The notes beneath the pieces were generated by a model, which did no database searches, had not been told where the DNA came from, and saw only the letters and a list, made by a program, of their open reading frames with translations. Below, piece after piece: positions 16,085 through 24,343 of a DNA stretch of 64,000 nucleotides (position 1 is the first letter of the stretch; each line of letters starts with the position of its first letter). The position numbers and the translations under genes were made by a program. This DNA is from Alcanivorax sp. 24. Lineage in GTDB: Bacteria > Pseudomonadota > Gammaproteobacteria > Pseudomonadales > Alcanivoracaceae. The stretch lies in NCBI RefSeq assembly GCF_004360225.1, contig NZ_SNUA01000001.1, positions 248,001-312,000 of the forward strand, written 5' to 3'.

Positions 16085-16912
16085 TTAACGCAATAACGCC
16101 GCCAGAATCCGGCTGATCAGTTCCCCCTGCCGGGAGCAGCCGGTTCTCTGGAAGATATGTTTGATCTGTGTGCGTACGGTGGAGACCCCGCGGCCCAGTT
16201 GCCTGGCGATGGTCTGCACGTCCTTTTCGGCAAAGTTGAAGCGTTCGTCGCGGATGCTAAGGCAGCGCTCTCGGTTGATCAAAGCGCGGGCGGCCTTGTT
16301 GGAGTACAGTACGGTGGCCAGGCTGTCGAGTACAAAGGTGGCATCGGGGAGAACATCAATGACCGCTGACAGGGATGACGCTGCCTTGCTGCGGGTTTCC
16401 AGTTGCCGATATAGCTGCACTGTGTGGCGGATATGAGGAACCAGCCGGTTCAGGGCTCTCAGTTCCGCCTGCTGATAAGGTCCCTGGCTCACTGTGCGCT
16501 GAATGGTCAGGACAAAGGTGTGGGTGCGGGTGCTGTAAACCACCAGCCAGGCGGAGTCCAGCATGTCTTGCTCGTTCTCCCATTTGGAGTAATCCGCGTC
16601 GGGTTGAAAATCCGGCAGCAGCGGCAGGGCTGACTGGAAGAGCCCTGGTGCCTGTTTGATTGCCTGATTGCTCACCACATCCTGGGCGATCATGTTGTTT
16701 TCCAGATACCAGTCAAGGAACTCTTCCGACAGGCCGTGATACCAAAGATGTTCCATGCGCGGGGGCTGACGGTGAATCACCAATAGCTGGGCGGCACAGC
16801 CGTTGATGGCGCCAGTCAGTTTTTCCAGAAAGGCGTGAAAGCCTTCCTGGTGAGTCAGAGAGCGGTACAGTGTTTGAAGCAGATCAGGCTCATTCTGTAG
16901 TACTGGTGCCAT
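16085..16912 (-). CDS. LuxR-type regulator with internal deletion
   Basis: A 275-residue relative of the two LuxR proteins upstream. The N-terminal sensor part (GFHAFLEKLTGAINGC; ALPLLPDFQPDADYSKWENEQ) is complete through the PAS-like segment LPDATFVLDSLATVLYSNKAARALI. After RDERFNFAEKDVQ the sequence jumps to TIARQLGRGVSTVRTQIKHIF, the second half of a LuxR helix-turn-helix. Aligned by eye to the neighbour at 18232-19353, about 97 residues are missing. Adding them would give about 372 residues, almost exactly the neighbour's length. The missing part includes the first DNA-binding helix. The reading frame is intact, so the protein may still be made but may not bind DNA normally. Confidence 0.75.
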   Translation of the reverse strand: MAPVLQNEPDLLQTLYRSLTHQEGFHAFLEKLTGAINGCAAQLLVIHRQPPRMEHLWYHGLSEEFLDWYLENNMIAQDVVSNQAIKQAPGLFQSALPLLPDFQPDADYSKWENEQDMLDSAWLVVYSTRTHTFVLTIQRTVSQGPYQQAELRALNRLVPHIRHTVQLYRQLETRSKAASSLSAVIDVLPDATFVLDSLATVLYSNKAARALINRERCLSIRDERFNFAEKDVQTIARQLGRGVSTVRTQIKHIFQRTGCSRQGELISRILAALLR

Positions 16913-16958
16913 GGTTTTCCTGGTTGTTATTGGGACATCCCCTACACAAATTCAGCTC

Positions 16959-17002
16959 TGTCATCCCGGGTCCGGTTCGCGATGACAGTGCGCGGGATGA
17001 CA
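16959..17002. repeat. short inverted repeat between LuxR genes
   Basis: TGTCATCCCG (16959-16968) and CGGGATGACA (16993-17002) are perfect 10-base inverted arms. They share the GTCATCCCG outer sequence with the repeat at 15976-16074. It may be a shortened copy of the same element. Confidence 0.6.
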
Positions 17003-17031
17003 TTGTCTTGTTTTCTGGTTGGTGTGTATTT

Positions 17032-18216
17032 TTATCCCAGCGCCCGCACCAGCATGGCCACCAACTCGGTCTGTTTACGATAGCCGTTTTTGGCCAGCAG
17101 GTTCTTGATATGCTGGCGGGCGGTGTGGACGGATATTTGTTTTTCTTCGGCGATGGCGCCGGCGCCCTGGCCCTGGATCAATGCCGCCGCCACGGCGGCT
17201 TCCGCCGGGGTGCATTGAAACAGCGTTTGCATTCGTTGCAGATCGGGCACCAGCTCTGTATCGAAACTGAACAACTCCGCGAGAACACCGTTGTTCTCGA
17301 CACTTTCCGCGACCAGTGGGGTCAGGCAGATGGCAAGCCGCTCGGGCCCATTGCGAATAAACAGGGTGCGGGTATCCAGATGGCCTTTGTGGGAATGCAC
17401 AATGCTGGTACTGATGGCGTCGTGCAGTTTGCGACTCAGACGTTTGTCACTGCTGTGCAGACGCTGGTCGTCACCAATGAAAAGATTGCCGGTATGGGTC
17501 AGCAGGTTTCGGGCGGCGTCATTGGCCTGGGCAATGCTGCCCAGCGCATTGAACACCATCAGAGGTTTGTTCACATGGTTGAGCGCCATGGCCAGGTTTT
17601 CGTTGTCGCTGTTTGATTGGTACAGCTTCAGGTGCAGGGCAACGGCATTTTCGATATGCGGGGCCAGCAGGTTCATCTGCAGGAGTTCGCCATCGGTATA
17701 AGGCCCGAAATCCTGGTGGCGGTTGGCCATGAAAACCACATTGGTGTCGTTTTCCCGCGTTACCAGCATGCCGGCGCTGTCCCCCATGCCAACGGCTTCC
17801 GCCCAGGCGCGGCTTTCAGGGCCGAGGATTTCGAGGATGGTGCGGCTGTCATCGCCGCGCAAAAAGGAGTCGAATTGTCGCGGTGGCAATTGTATGTAAC
17901 GGGTCAGAGCCTCGTCTTTTTCCGGAAGGTCGCTGCTGATATACCACTCCTCGAATCCTTCCGGGTAGCCGAAGGTCCAGCCGTACACCATGCGCTGGGG
18001 ATTGGAGGTAACCCCGAGAATTCCGCCCTGCAAGGCTTTGAAATGTTGTTGAAAGGCATTGAAGAAGGATTGAAAGCCGGTGTTGTCATGCAAACCGCTG
18101 TACAGGGTGGCGACCAGCTGGTTGTACGCCTGAAGCGTTTGTCCGTCCAGAGAAGGGAAAGGCAGGCTGGTGTCCCGGTCAGTTCCGGGCATCGTCGTCA
18201 CGTGTTGCGTATCCAC
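17032..18216 (-). CDS. LuxR-family transcriptional regulator
   Basis: A 394-residue regulator. Residues about 25-200 form an N-terminal sensor domain shared with the neighbouring genes (LYSGLHDNTGFQSFFNAFQQHF). A PAS-like segment is present at VNKPLMVFNALGSIAQANDAARNLL. The C-terminal LuxR helix-turn-helix is FQCTPAEAAVAAALIQGQGAGAIAEEK followed by the recognition helix SVHTARQHIKNLLAKNGYRKQTELV. No receiver domain is present. It begins 15 bases after the stop of the LuxR gene at 18232-19353, suggesting a common transcript. The ligand and targets are unknown. The adjacent TSP3 lipoprotein gene is the obvious candidate target. Confidence 0.8.
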   Translation of the reverse strand: MDTQHVTTMPGTDRDTSLPFPSLDGQTLQAYNQLVATLYSGLHDNTGFQSFFNAFQQHFKALQGGILGVTSNPQRMVYGWTFGYPEGFEEWYISSDLPEKDEALTRYIQLPPRQFDSFLRGDDSRTILEILGPESRAWAEAVGMGDSAGMLVTRENDTNVVFMANRHQDFGPYTDGELLQMNLLAPHIENAVALHLKLYQSNSDNENLAMALNHVNKPLMVFNALGSIAQANDAARNLLTHTGNLFIGDDQRLHSSDKRLSRKLHDAISTSIVHSHKGHLDTRTLFIRNGPERLAICLTPLVAESVENNGVLAELFSFDTELVPDLQRMQTLFQCTPAEAAVAAALIQGQGAGAIAEEKQISVHTARQHIKNLLAKNGYRKQTELVAMLVRALG

Positions 18217-18231
18217 TGTATTGGCTCCTGG

Positions 18232-19353
18232 CTAGCCGATCCGCACGACTCCGGATAACAGAGTGCGAATCACATCCTGCTGCTTGTTAACACCCATTTT
18301 CAGGTAAATACTTTTCAGCTGGCTGCGAATGGTTTCCAAACTGACGCCATGCTGTTCACTGATCTGCATGGTGGACAGGCCGTTGACCAGCCCCATGGCG
18401 ACACTGGCCTCGGTGGGGGTCATGTCATACAGGGAGCGCAATGCCTCGGCCGGCAGATGGAAGGAAGTGTCCGGATCGCACAGGTACAATGCTACGCCGC
18501 CGGTGGTTTGAACGGTGCCGGTCATGGCGCCCGCCAGCGGTGCGAGCATCAGATTCAGGGCATGTTTCCGGTCAGGATGGTTGAGACCAATGGCCTGATC
18601 ATGAGTGCTGATATCTTGCCGGTCGGCTGTGGCCAGCTGCGCCAGTAACGTCCGCAGACGTTGATTTTCTTGCGGGTAATGCGCCTGTAGCCGGCGATCG
18701 CCGTTGATGCTCAACGCCTGGTGCCGCGAGAGGATGGCTTCGGCAACGGGGTTGCAGTAAATGGCATTGCCGTCCGGGTCAACAATGATGAGACCGGTCA
18801 TGAAACGCCCGAGAGCGGATTCGAGTGTCTGCTGGCGGTTGCGCAGTCGATGAAACTCCTTATGAATGCGCAGCGCTCGTTTGAAATGCGGGTAGAGCCG
18901 TTGCAGGGTCAGACAGTCGTCATCGGAAAAGGGTGCCGCCTGGAAAGAGCGGTGCAAGCCGATGCCGACGTGCCATTCTTCGTCGTTATAGACATTCATG
19001 GCAGCCAGAAAGCCGATGTCATAGGGCTTGAGGATCAACCGGTAATAGAAGGGATGCTCAGTGCGGATGTCCTCCGCCCGAAGCAATTGGCGGGCTTTGC
19101 CCAGTGGCTCCCGGCGTTGCAGCTGGAACGTGTGATCGTATTTGGACATGCCAAACCGGTAGGCCGCCCTGACCGGTTTGGGTAACCCGTGGGCGCCGAT
19201 CATACCCCGGATGCGGCCTTCGTGATCGTCCAGGAAGATGGCGCCGGAACGTGCCTTGAGGAGCTTGCACAGGCCAGCCGCCACATCATCCCAGTGCCCC
19301 GGGTTATAAGAGGCTTCATAGATTTCCCCGACGAAATCCAGCAACGCGTCCAT
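18232..19353 (-). CDS. LuxR-family transcriptional regulator
   Basis: A 373-residue regulator with the same architecture as its two neighbours: an N-terminal sensor region (MDALLDFVGEIYEASYNPGHW), a PAS-like segment (MTGLIIVDPDGNAIYCNPVAEAIL) and a complete C-terminal LuxR helix-turn-helix (YDMTPTEASVAMGLVNGLST and SLETIRSQLKSIYLKMG). The ATG at 19353 is chosen because it starts the conserved domain. An in-frame start at 19605 would overlap the divergent LysR gene and add 84 residues with no domain signal. It is probably the first gene of a two- or three-gene regulator operon. Confidence 0.8.
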   Translation of the reverse strand: MDALLDFVGEIYEASYNPGHWDDVAAGLCKLLKARSGAIFLDDHEGRIRGMIGAHGLPKPVRAAYRFGMSKYDHTFQLQRREPLGKARQLLRAEDIRTEHPFYYRLILKPYDIGFLAAMNVYNDEEWHVGIGLHRSFQAAPFSDDDCLTLQRLYPHFKRALRIHKEFHRLRNRQQTLESALGRFMTGLIIVDPDGNAIYCNPVAEAILSRHQALSINGDRRLQAHYPQENQRLRTLLAQLATADRQDISTHDQAIGLNHPDRKHALNLMLAPLAGAMTGTVQTTGGVALYLCDPDTSFHLPAEALRSLYDMTPTEASVAMGLVNGLSTMQISEQHGVSLETIRSQLKSIYLKMGVNKQQDVIRTLLSGVVRIG

Positions 19354-19550
19354 CTGTCGGTTTTCCCCGTTATGCCCGCTTCGGTCGCCAAACGGGCGAT
19401 ATTGTTGGTCTGTCCCGATCGCGACCTTTCTTATCCGCGCGAATGGATTCAGGGGAAATATAGGTGACCGGGCTTTAAATGTGAATGACGTCACATGATC
19501 AGGGGCCAAGAATGGATGAGCGGAGTCGGAAGAGTTCGAAGAGCGTGCAT

Positions 19551-19570
19551 TATCATTATTTGTGATGATA
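19551..19570. promoter_or_regulatory. AT-rich dyad between LuxR and LysR genes
   Basis: TATCATTATTTGTGATGATA is an imperfect 20-base palindrome with TATCA/TGATA outer arms, in the divergent intergenic region. The overlapping ATTATC-ATTATT hexamers resemble part of a Fur box. It could instead be a LysR autoregulatory site, since the LysR start is 34 bases downstream. Confidence 0.4.
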
Positions 19571-19603
19571 CCTTTGAAGAATATTGGAAATAGGGATTTC
19601 GCC

Positions 19604-20503
19604 ATGCTGATTCGATCTCTGGAAATCTTTCAGGCCGTGGTGGACAGCGGCAGTTTCAGTGCCGCCGCCGAGCGCCTGCACACGGTGCAGTCCAATGTCA
19701 CCGCCCATATCAAGAAGCTGGAAAGCGAATTGGGCGTGCGCGTGTTGGAGCGCCGCAATCCGGTGGCGCTCACTTCCGCGGGGCATCAGCTGCTGGGATA
19801 CGCTCGCCGCATCGGCGATTTGCACAGTGAGGCGCTCAACCATTTCAAGGGCGGTGGCGAACCCACAGGGGAATTGCGCCTGGGCAGCATGGAAACCACC
19901 GCCGCCGTGCATTTGCCGCGGGTGCTGCCCGCGTTCAGTCGGCGCTGGCCGGCGGTATCGCTGAATCTGCGCACCAGCCCTTCCGCCTGCTTGCTGGATG
20001 AACTTCGCGAAGGGCGACTGGATGCCGCGTTCGTGATTGCCGGTAACGTCGGCGATGGCCTGGCCATGAGGCCGGTGTTCCGTGAGCGGCTGGTACTGGT
20101 GAGTGGCCGGCCGCTCGAGAGCGTGCCGTGTGCGGCGGAGTTGTCTCGCACGTCCTTTTTATCCTTCCGTCAGGGCTGTGGTTACCGGCAGACGGTGTCG
20201 GTGCTGCTGGCGGAGCAGGGCGCGCCCCCGGCGCCGGTCCATGAACTGGGCAGCCTGGATGCCATTCTCGGCTGTGTCAGCGCGGGGATGGGGCTGGCGG
20301 TTTTGCCGGAATCCACGGTGCGCCAGTACCGTCATCGCTATCCGCTGCACACGGTGGCCTTGCCGGAAGCGCTGTCGGCGGTCACCACCGCCATCGCCAC
20401 GGCAGGGGAGGAGACCTGGAGTCAGCCGCTGCGTGCCTTCATGGAGGGGCCATGGCTGCCGGACCTGAATGAACCGTCGCGGCCGGCGTTGGCGTCGGTG
20501 TAA
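19604..20503 (+). CDS. LysR-family transcriptional regulator
   Basis: A 299-residue LysR-type regulator. The N-terminal winged helix-turn-helix is RSLEIFQAVVDSGSFSAAAERLHTVQSNVTAHIKKLESELGV in two helices, with the usual linker helix after it. The effector domain begins near GELRLGSMETTAAVHLPRVL, ends around 285 and includes the conserved GMGLAVLPES segment. The overall pattern is like the YwbI/PtxR/ArgP-type group, and the effector is unknown. The ATG at 19604 matches the family start; a start at 19562 would prepend 14 unconserved residues. It faces the acyl-CoA ligase gene 117 bases downstream, which it may control. Confidence 0.87.
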   Translation: MLIRSLEIFQAVVDSGSFSAAAERLHTVQSNVTAHIKKLESELGVRVLERRNPVALTSAGHQLLGYARRIGDLHSEALNHFKGGGEPTGELRLGSMETTAAVHLPRVLPAFSRRWPAVSLNLRTSPSACLLDELREGRLDAAFVIAGNVGDGLAMRPVFRERLVLVSGRPLESVPCAAELSRTSFLSFRQGCGYRQTVSVLLAEQGAPPAPVHELGSLDAILGCVSAGMGLAVLPESTVRQYRHRYPLHTVALPEALSAVTTAIATAGEETWSQPLRAFMEGPWLPDLNEPSRPALASV

Positions 20504-20620
20504 CCAATGGTCATACAAAATAGTCGGTTCTGACGAATACCCGCCGTCTTCTCCCAGGCAACATCAAGGGTCGACGCCTGCCGGGCGACATCCCAAAAAC
20601 AACAATGCTAGGAGAGGTTC

Positions 20621-22198
20621 ATGAACACGGAAGCCCGTCCGCGCCATCCGGGGCTGCACGCACAGGAAAAACCCGATCACCCCGCCGTGATTCTGGCGGA
20701 TACTGGTGACACCATGAGCTACGCGGAACTGGACGCCTTCGCCAACCGCTTGGCCCGGGTGCTGCAGAACGAAGGGCTGGATTACGGTGATCATATTGCC
20801 TGTTTACTGGAAAACCGCCTGGAGTGCCCGGCGGTCCAGTGGGGTGGCCATTACGCCGGTTTGTATTACACCTTCGTCAGCACCCGGCTGAAACCGGAAG
20901 AGGTGCTCTACATTCTCGAGGATTGCGAGGCCCGGGTGGTGATCCTCAGTGCGCAAACCGCCACCCCGGAACTGGTTGAGGCCATCGGTGAGCTGCCGTT
21001 GGCACCGAGGATATTCATGCTGGATGAGCCGCTACCGGGCTGTGAGTCCCTGGAACAGGCCATGGAAGCGCAATCTCCGGAGGCGCTGCCCGGCGCCCGG
21101 GAAGGCAGCGACATGCTCTATTCTTCCGGCACCACCGGCCGCCCCAAGGGGGTGAAACCGGAAATCAGCGGCCTGCCGGTGGGCAGCACCGAAACCCTTG
21201 CGGGGTTAATTGAACTGGCGTTCGGCGGCAATGGTGACATGGTCTACCTGTCTCCGGCGCCGTATTACCACGCCGCGCCGCTGAAATGGACCCGCGGCGT
21301 GCTGGTGCTCGGCGGCACCGCGGTGATCATGGAGAAGTTCGATCCTGAGCGGGCACTGGAAAACATCCAGAAGTACAAGGTCACCCATAGCCAGTGGGTG
21401 CCGACCATGTTCCACCGCATGCTGCACCTGCCCGAGGAAGTGCGTAATCGCTATGATGTTTCCAGCCTGAAAATGGCGGTGCACGCGGCGGCGCCCTGTC
21501 CGGTGACCACCAAGCAGGCGATGATCGACTGGTGGGGCCCGGTGATTTATGAGTACTACGGCAGCACCGAGGGCGCCGGTCTGACCATGACCAACAGCGA
21601 GGACTGGAAGAAACACACCGGCACCGTGGGCAAGGCGATCTACGGCACCCTGCATATCGTCGACGAGGAAACCGGTCAGGAGCAGCCTATTGGCGAGGAA
21701 GGCGCCATCTACTTCTCCGGGGGCCATCCGTTCGAATACCACAAGGATCCCTCCAAAACCGCCGAGGCGCACAATGACAAGGGCTGGGCCTGTGTCGGTG
21801 ATATCGGCTGGCTGGATGAGGATGGTTACCTGTACCTCACCGACCGTAAGAGCAACATGATCATTTCCGGTGGCGTGAATATCTATCCGCAGGAAGTGGA
21901 AAACACCCTGATGGGACATCGTGCCGTATTTGACGTGGCGGTCATCGGTATCCCTAATGAGGAGATGGGGGAATCCGTGCATGCCATTGTTCAGTCCCGC
22001 GAGGACAGGCCGGGCACCGAGCAACTGGCCACGGAACTGCTGAGTTTCTGCCGCGAGAAGCTGTCGTCGATCAAGTGTCCACGGACGCTGGAATTCCGCG
22101 ATACATTGCCGCGCGAGCCCAACGGCAAGCTGCTCAAGCGGCTGCTCAGGGATGAGTATCGGGAAGGAAAAAAAGCGGAGGGGTTCTTCCGTCTTTAG
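20621..22198 (+). CDS. acyl-CoA synthetase, FadD13-like
   Basis: A 525-residue AMP-binding enzyme, second of two in the window and not closely similar to the first. It shows the P-loop LYSSGTTGRPKGVK, the acceptor region APYYHAAPLKW, YYGSTEGAG, GDIGWLDEDGYLYLTDR and the C-terminal lysine motif PREPNGKLLKRLLRD. The YHAAPLKW and EYYGSTEG segments are typical of the FadD13/FadD4-like group used for long-chain or steroid-side-chain acids. AGGAG lies eight bases before the ATG. It stands alone downstream of the LysR regulator and may be its target. Confidence 0.83.
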   Translation: MNTEARPRHPGLHAQEKPDHPAVILADTGDTMSYAELDAFANRLARVLQNEGLDYGDHIACLLENRLECPAVQWGGHYAGLYYTFVSTRLKPEEVLYILEDCEARVVILSAQTATPELVEAIGELPLAPRIFMLDEPLPGCESLEQAMEAQSPEALPGAREGSDMLYSSGTTGRPKGVKPEISGLPVGSTETLAGLIELAFGGNGDMVYLSPAPYYHAAPLKWTRGVLVLGGTAVIMEKFDPERALENIQKYKVTHSQWVPTMFHRMLHLPEEVRNRYDVSSLKMAVHAAAPCPVTTKQAMIDWWGPVIYEYYGSTEGAGLTMTNSEDWKKHTGTVGKAIYGTLHIVDEETGQEQPIGEEGAIYFSGGHPFEYHKDPSKTAEAHNDKGWACVGDIGWLDEDGYLYLTDRKSNMIISGGVNIYPQEVENTLMGHRAVFDVAVIGIPNEEMGESVHAIVQSREDRPGTEQLATELLSFCREKLSSIKCPRTLEFRDTLPREPNGKLLKRLLRDEYREGKKAEGFFRL

Positions 22199-22221
22199 GC
22201 GAAACGTGCTGGGTTGGCGCT

Positions 22222-22309
22222 ATTCGCGAGCAAGCGGAGTGCCGCCCTGCTCGCATCCCACAAAAGAAGGCTGCGAGAGTCGCCGTGGGAAGCTGGCTTG
22301 CCAGCGAAT
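22222..22309. repeat. REP-like element, locus 2 (one arm decayed)
   Basis: The arm at 22283-22309 (CCGTGGGAAGCTGGCTTGCC core) matches the family. The expected partner at 22222-22262 (starting ATTCGCGAGCAAGCGG) is strongly degenerate. It fills most of the space between the convergent ligase and SlyD-like genes. Confidence 0.65.
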
Positions 22310-22356
22310 CGACGCGCAGGCGCGCCCGCGTATAGCGGGCACGCCCACAACAACGA

Positions 22357-22845
22357 TTAGTGGTCGTGGCCGTCCGGCCCATGCACGTGGCCGTGCTGCT
22401 GCTCTTCTTCGCTGGATTCACGGATGTCGGTGATTTCCACGGCGAAGTTCAGGGTTTCCCCGGCCAGCGGATGGTTGCCGTCGATGGTGACCTGATCGCC
22501 ATTCACCTCGGTGATGGTGAAGATGCGCGGGCCGGCTTCCGTTTGTGCCTGGAATTGCATGCCCGGCTGCAGCTCATCGCCGGCACCTTCAAAGGCGGAG
22601 GCCGGAACCTGTTGAATCAGGCCGTCGTGACGCTCGCCGTAGCCTTCTTCCGGGGCCACGGTCACGTCCAGTTTGTCGCCCACTTCCTTGCCCACCAACG
22701 CCTTTTCCAGACCGGGGATGATGTTGCCGTGACCGTGCAAATAGGTCAGCGGCTCCTGCCGTTGGTGGGAGGAGTCGATGGTCTGACCGGCGTTGTTGGT
22801 CAGGGTGTAGTGGAACGCCACCACCTTGTTGTCTGCAATTTGCAT
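22357..22845 (-). CDS. SlyD-like FKBP-type peptidyl-prolyl isomerase
   Basis: A 162-residue FKBP-type isomerase with the SlyD layout. The FKBP part (VVAFHYTLTNNAGQTIDSS; YLHGHGNIIPGLEKAL) is interrupted by the insert-in-flap domain (about 70-130; DVTVAPEEGYGERHDGL) and resumes at NHPLAGETLNFAVEITDIRE. The C-terminus is a short His-rich tail (QQHGHVHGPDGHDH), as in metal-binding SlyD, but shorter than in E. coli. SlyD acts in protein folding and nickel delivery. The ATG at 22845 has AAGGG upstream. A longer open frame to 23328 has no domain support. Confidence 0.88.
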   Translation of the reverse strand: MQIADNKVVAFHYTLTNNAGQTIDSSHQRQEPLTYLHGHGNIIPGLEKALVGKEVGDKLDVTVAPEEGYGERHDGLIQQVPASAFEGAGDELQPGMQFQAQTEAGPRIFTITEVNGDQVTIDGNHPLAGETLNFAVEITDIRESSEEEQQHGHVHGPDGHDH

Positions 22846-23125
22846 GGGTGCCCTTTTCGGGTTGATGAATTTTGGGCGGGAACCGCTCCCGCGCCCACAT
22901 ACCGGCATGGTAACAGGGCAGCGACGGCCGTGACCAATCGCCGCCTGGCTGCGAGCCGGCCGGCGGGGCGTTATAATAGCCCCGCTTGTCGCGCCCCCGG
23001 TCTTTGCCGTTGGCGCTTCTTCCCCTGGGGGCCGAGCGGGTCCGATACACTTTGAAAGGGTTTTCGCCGTTTCTTTACGGAGCCGTTCCGGCATCATGGG
23101 GACCGGATATGGAGATTGCCCGACC

Positions 23126-23761
23126 ATGAAAACCCTGCCGCAGCTTTTTACCAACAACGAACAGTGGCGCCACCAGATCGAGGAAGAGCATCCCGGCTTC
23201 TTCCGTACCCTGGTGGGCCAGCAAAACCCGGAATTCCTGTGGATCGGCTGTGCCGATTCCCGTGTCCCCGCCAATGAAATCGTCGGGCTGATGCCCGGTG
23301 AGCTGTTCGTGCACCGCAATGTGGCCAATCTGGTGCATCACACAGACTTCAACCTGCTTTCGGTGCTGCAGTTCGCTGTCGAAGTGCTCAAGGTCAAGCA
23401 TGTCATGGTGGTGGGCCATTACGGTTGTGGTGGCGTGCGCGCCGCCATGGAGGATCAGCCTCACGGGCTGATCGACAACTGGATCCGTCAGGTGCGGGAG
23501 CTGTATTTGCGCCACCGCAAGCAGCTGGTGGATCTGGACCCCACCGCCCGCCTCGATCGCATGTGCGAGTTGAACGTGGCTCGCCAGGTAATGAACGTGT
23601 CCAATACCACGGTGGTGCAGGAAGCCTGGCGCCGAGAGCAGCCTTTGACCATCCACGGCTGGATTTACGGTATCGGTGACGGCCGCCTCGGCGATCTGGG
23701 GATCGAGGTGGACAACAACGCCCGCCTGCGTGAATTGGAAAGCCAGGAATTCGGGGCATAG
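23126..23761 (+). CDS. can: beta-carbonic anhydrase
   Basis: A 211-residue beta-class carbonic anhydrase that interconverts CO2 and bicarbonate. The zinc ligands are Cys42, His98 and Cys101 with the Asp44-Arg46 dyad in WIGCADSRVPANE and VGHYGCGGV. FVHRNVANLV and WIYGIGDGRL are also conserved. The length and C-terminus match the bacterial Can/CynT subgroup. The ATG at 23126 starts the conserved N-terminal helix; a start at 23096 would add ten residues with no support. It is convergent with the cytochrome c gene and separated from it by a hairpin. Confidence 0.92.
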   Translation: MKTLPQLFTNNEQWRHQIEEEHPGFFRTLVGQQNPEFLWIGCADSRVPANEIVGLMPGELFVHRNVANLVHHTDFNLLSVLQFAVEVLKVKHVMVVGHYGCGGVRAAMEDQPHGLIDNWIRQVRELYLRHRKQLVDLDPTARLDRMCELNVARQVMNVSNTTVVQEAWRREQPLTIHGWIYGIGDGRLGDLGIEVDNNARLRELESQEFGA

Positions 23762-23764
23762 GAC

Positions 23765-23790
23765 ATCGTGGCCCCTTGCGGGGCCACGAT
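23765..23790. terminator. bidirectional terminator hairpin
   Basis: Perfect 11-base arms ATCGTGGCCCC (23765-23775) and GGGGCCACGAT (23780-23790) have a four-base loop. The hairpin sits between the convergent carbonic anhydrase and cytochrome c genes. The plus-strand tail is CCTTCTTAAT, moderately T-rich. Confidence 0.75.
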
Positions 23791-23795
23791 CCTTC

Positions 23796-24329
23796 TTAAT
23801 GGTGATGGGTGTGACCGGTCTCCTCCGCCTGTTGCAGCAAAGTCCGCCATTCCTCCTGGCTCAGTTCCGGCAGGACGCTGAGCAAAGCGACCTGGTCCCA
23901 CAGGGCCTCGTCATCATGACTTCGTCCCCAGGCCGGCATGCCGCTCATTTTGAGGCCGTGTTTGATCACCCAGAACGCACCACCGGGATCGTGAATGCCG
24001 TGCCGGGTGAAATCCGGCGGTGTCGGATAAAGCCCTTCGCGCAGCGCGCTGCCGTCCTGACCGGGTGTCAGGTGACAGCCGCTGCACATGTCGTCATAGG
24101 AAGGCGCCGCCCGCATCAACCGCTCCCGGGACGACAGGTCGTCCGGGACCGTGATGTCGGCACCGCGCCGTTCCACCGCCTGATGGCGGGCGACTGAAAT
24201 CACCTTTTCCGTGAGCGGCCAATGGGGCTGGTCCGCGGCGAAGTTATAGAACCCGCCGAAGACCACCAGGGCCACCGTGAAGGAGACAATGGCAATGGCC
24301 GCAAGGAGCGTATAAAGAACCGTTTTCAT
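23796..24329 (-). CDS. membrane-anchored class I cytochrome c
   Basis: A 177-residue protein with a single N-terminal membrane helix (about 4-28) and a periplasmic cytochrome c domain. The haem site is Cys82-Ser-Gly-Cys85-His86. The likely sixth ligand is Met131 in MSGMPAWG. The C-terminus ends HTHHH. It is the last gene of the copper operon, 14 bases after copB. Cytochromes like this are often found beside CopA/CopB and may pass electrons linked to periplasmic copper oxidation, but that role is inferred from context. Confidence 0.8.
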   Translation of the reverse strand: MKTVLYTLLAAIAIVSFTVALVVFGGFYNFAADQPHWPLTEKVISVARHQAVERRGADITVPDDLSSRERLMRAAPSYDDMCSGCHLTPGQDGSALREGLYPTPPDFTRHGIHDPGGAFWVIKHGLKMSGMPAWGRSHDDEALWDQVALLSVLPELSQEEWRTLLQQAEETGHTHHH

Positions 24330-24343
24330 GGCGCCTCCTTGAA

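Noticed and set aside
18232-19605. Longer LuxR protein starting at 19605
   Set aside because: The extra 84 residues overlap the divergent LysR gene and have no domain signal. The ATG at 19353 starts the conserved domain.
22357-23328. SlyD-like protein extended to about 320 residues
   Set aside because: The upstream part is rich in Pro/Arg with no domain. The ATG at 22845 has a good ribosome site and starts the FKBP domain.
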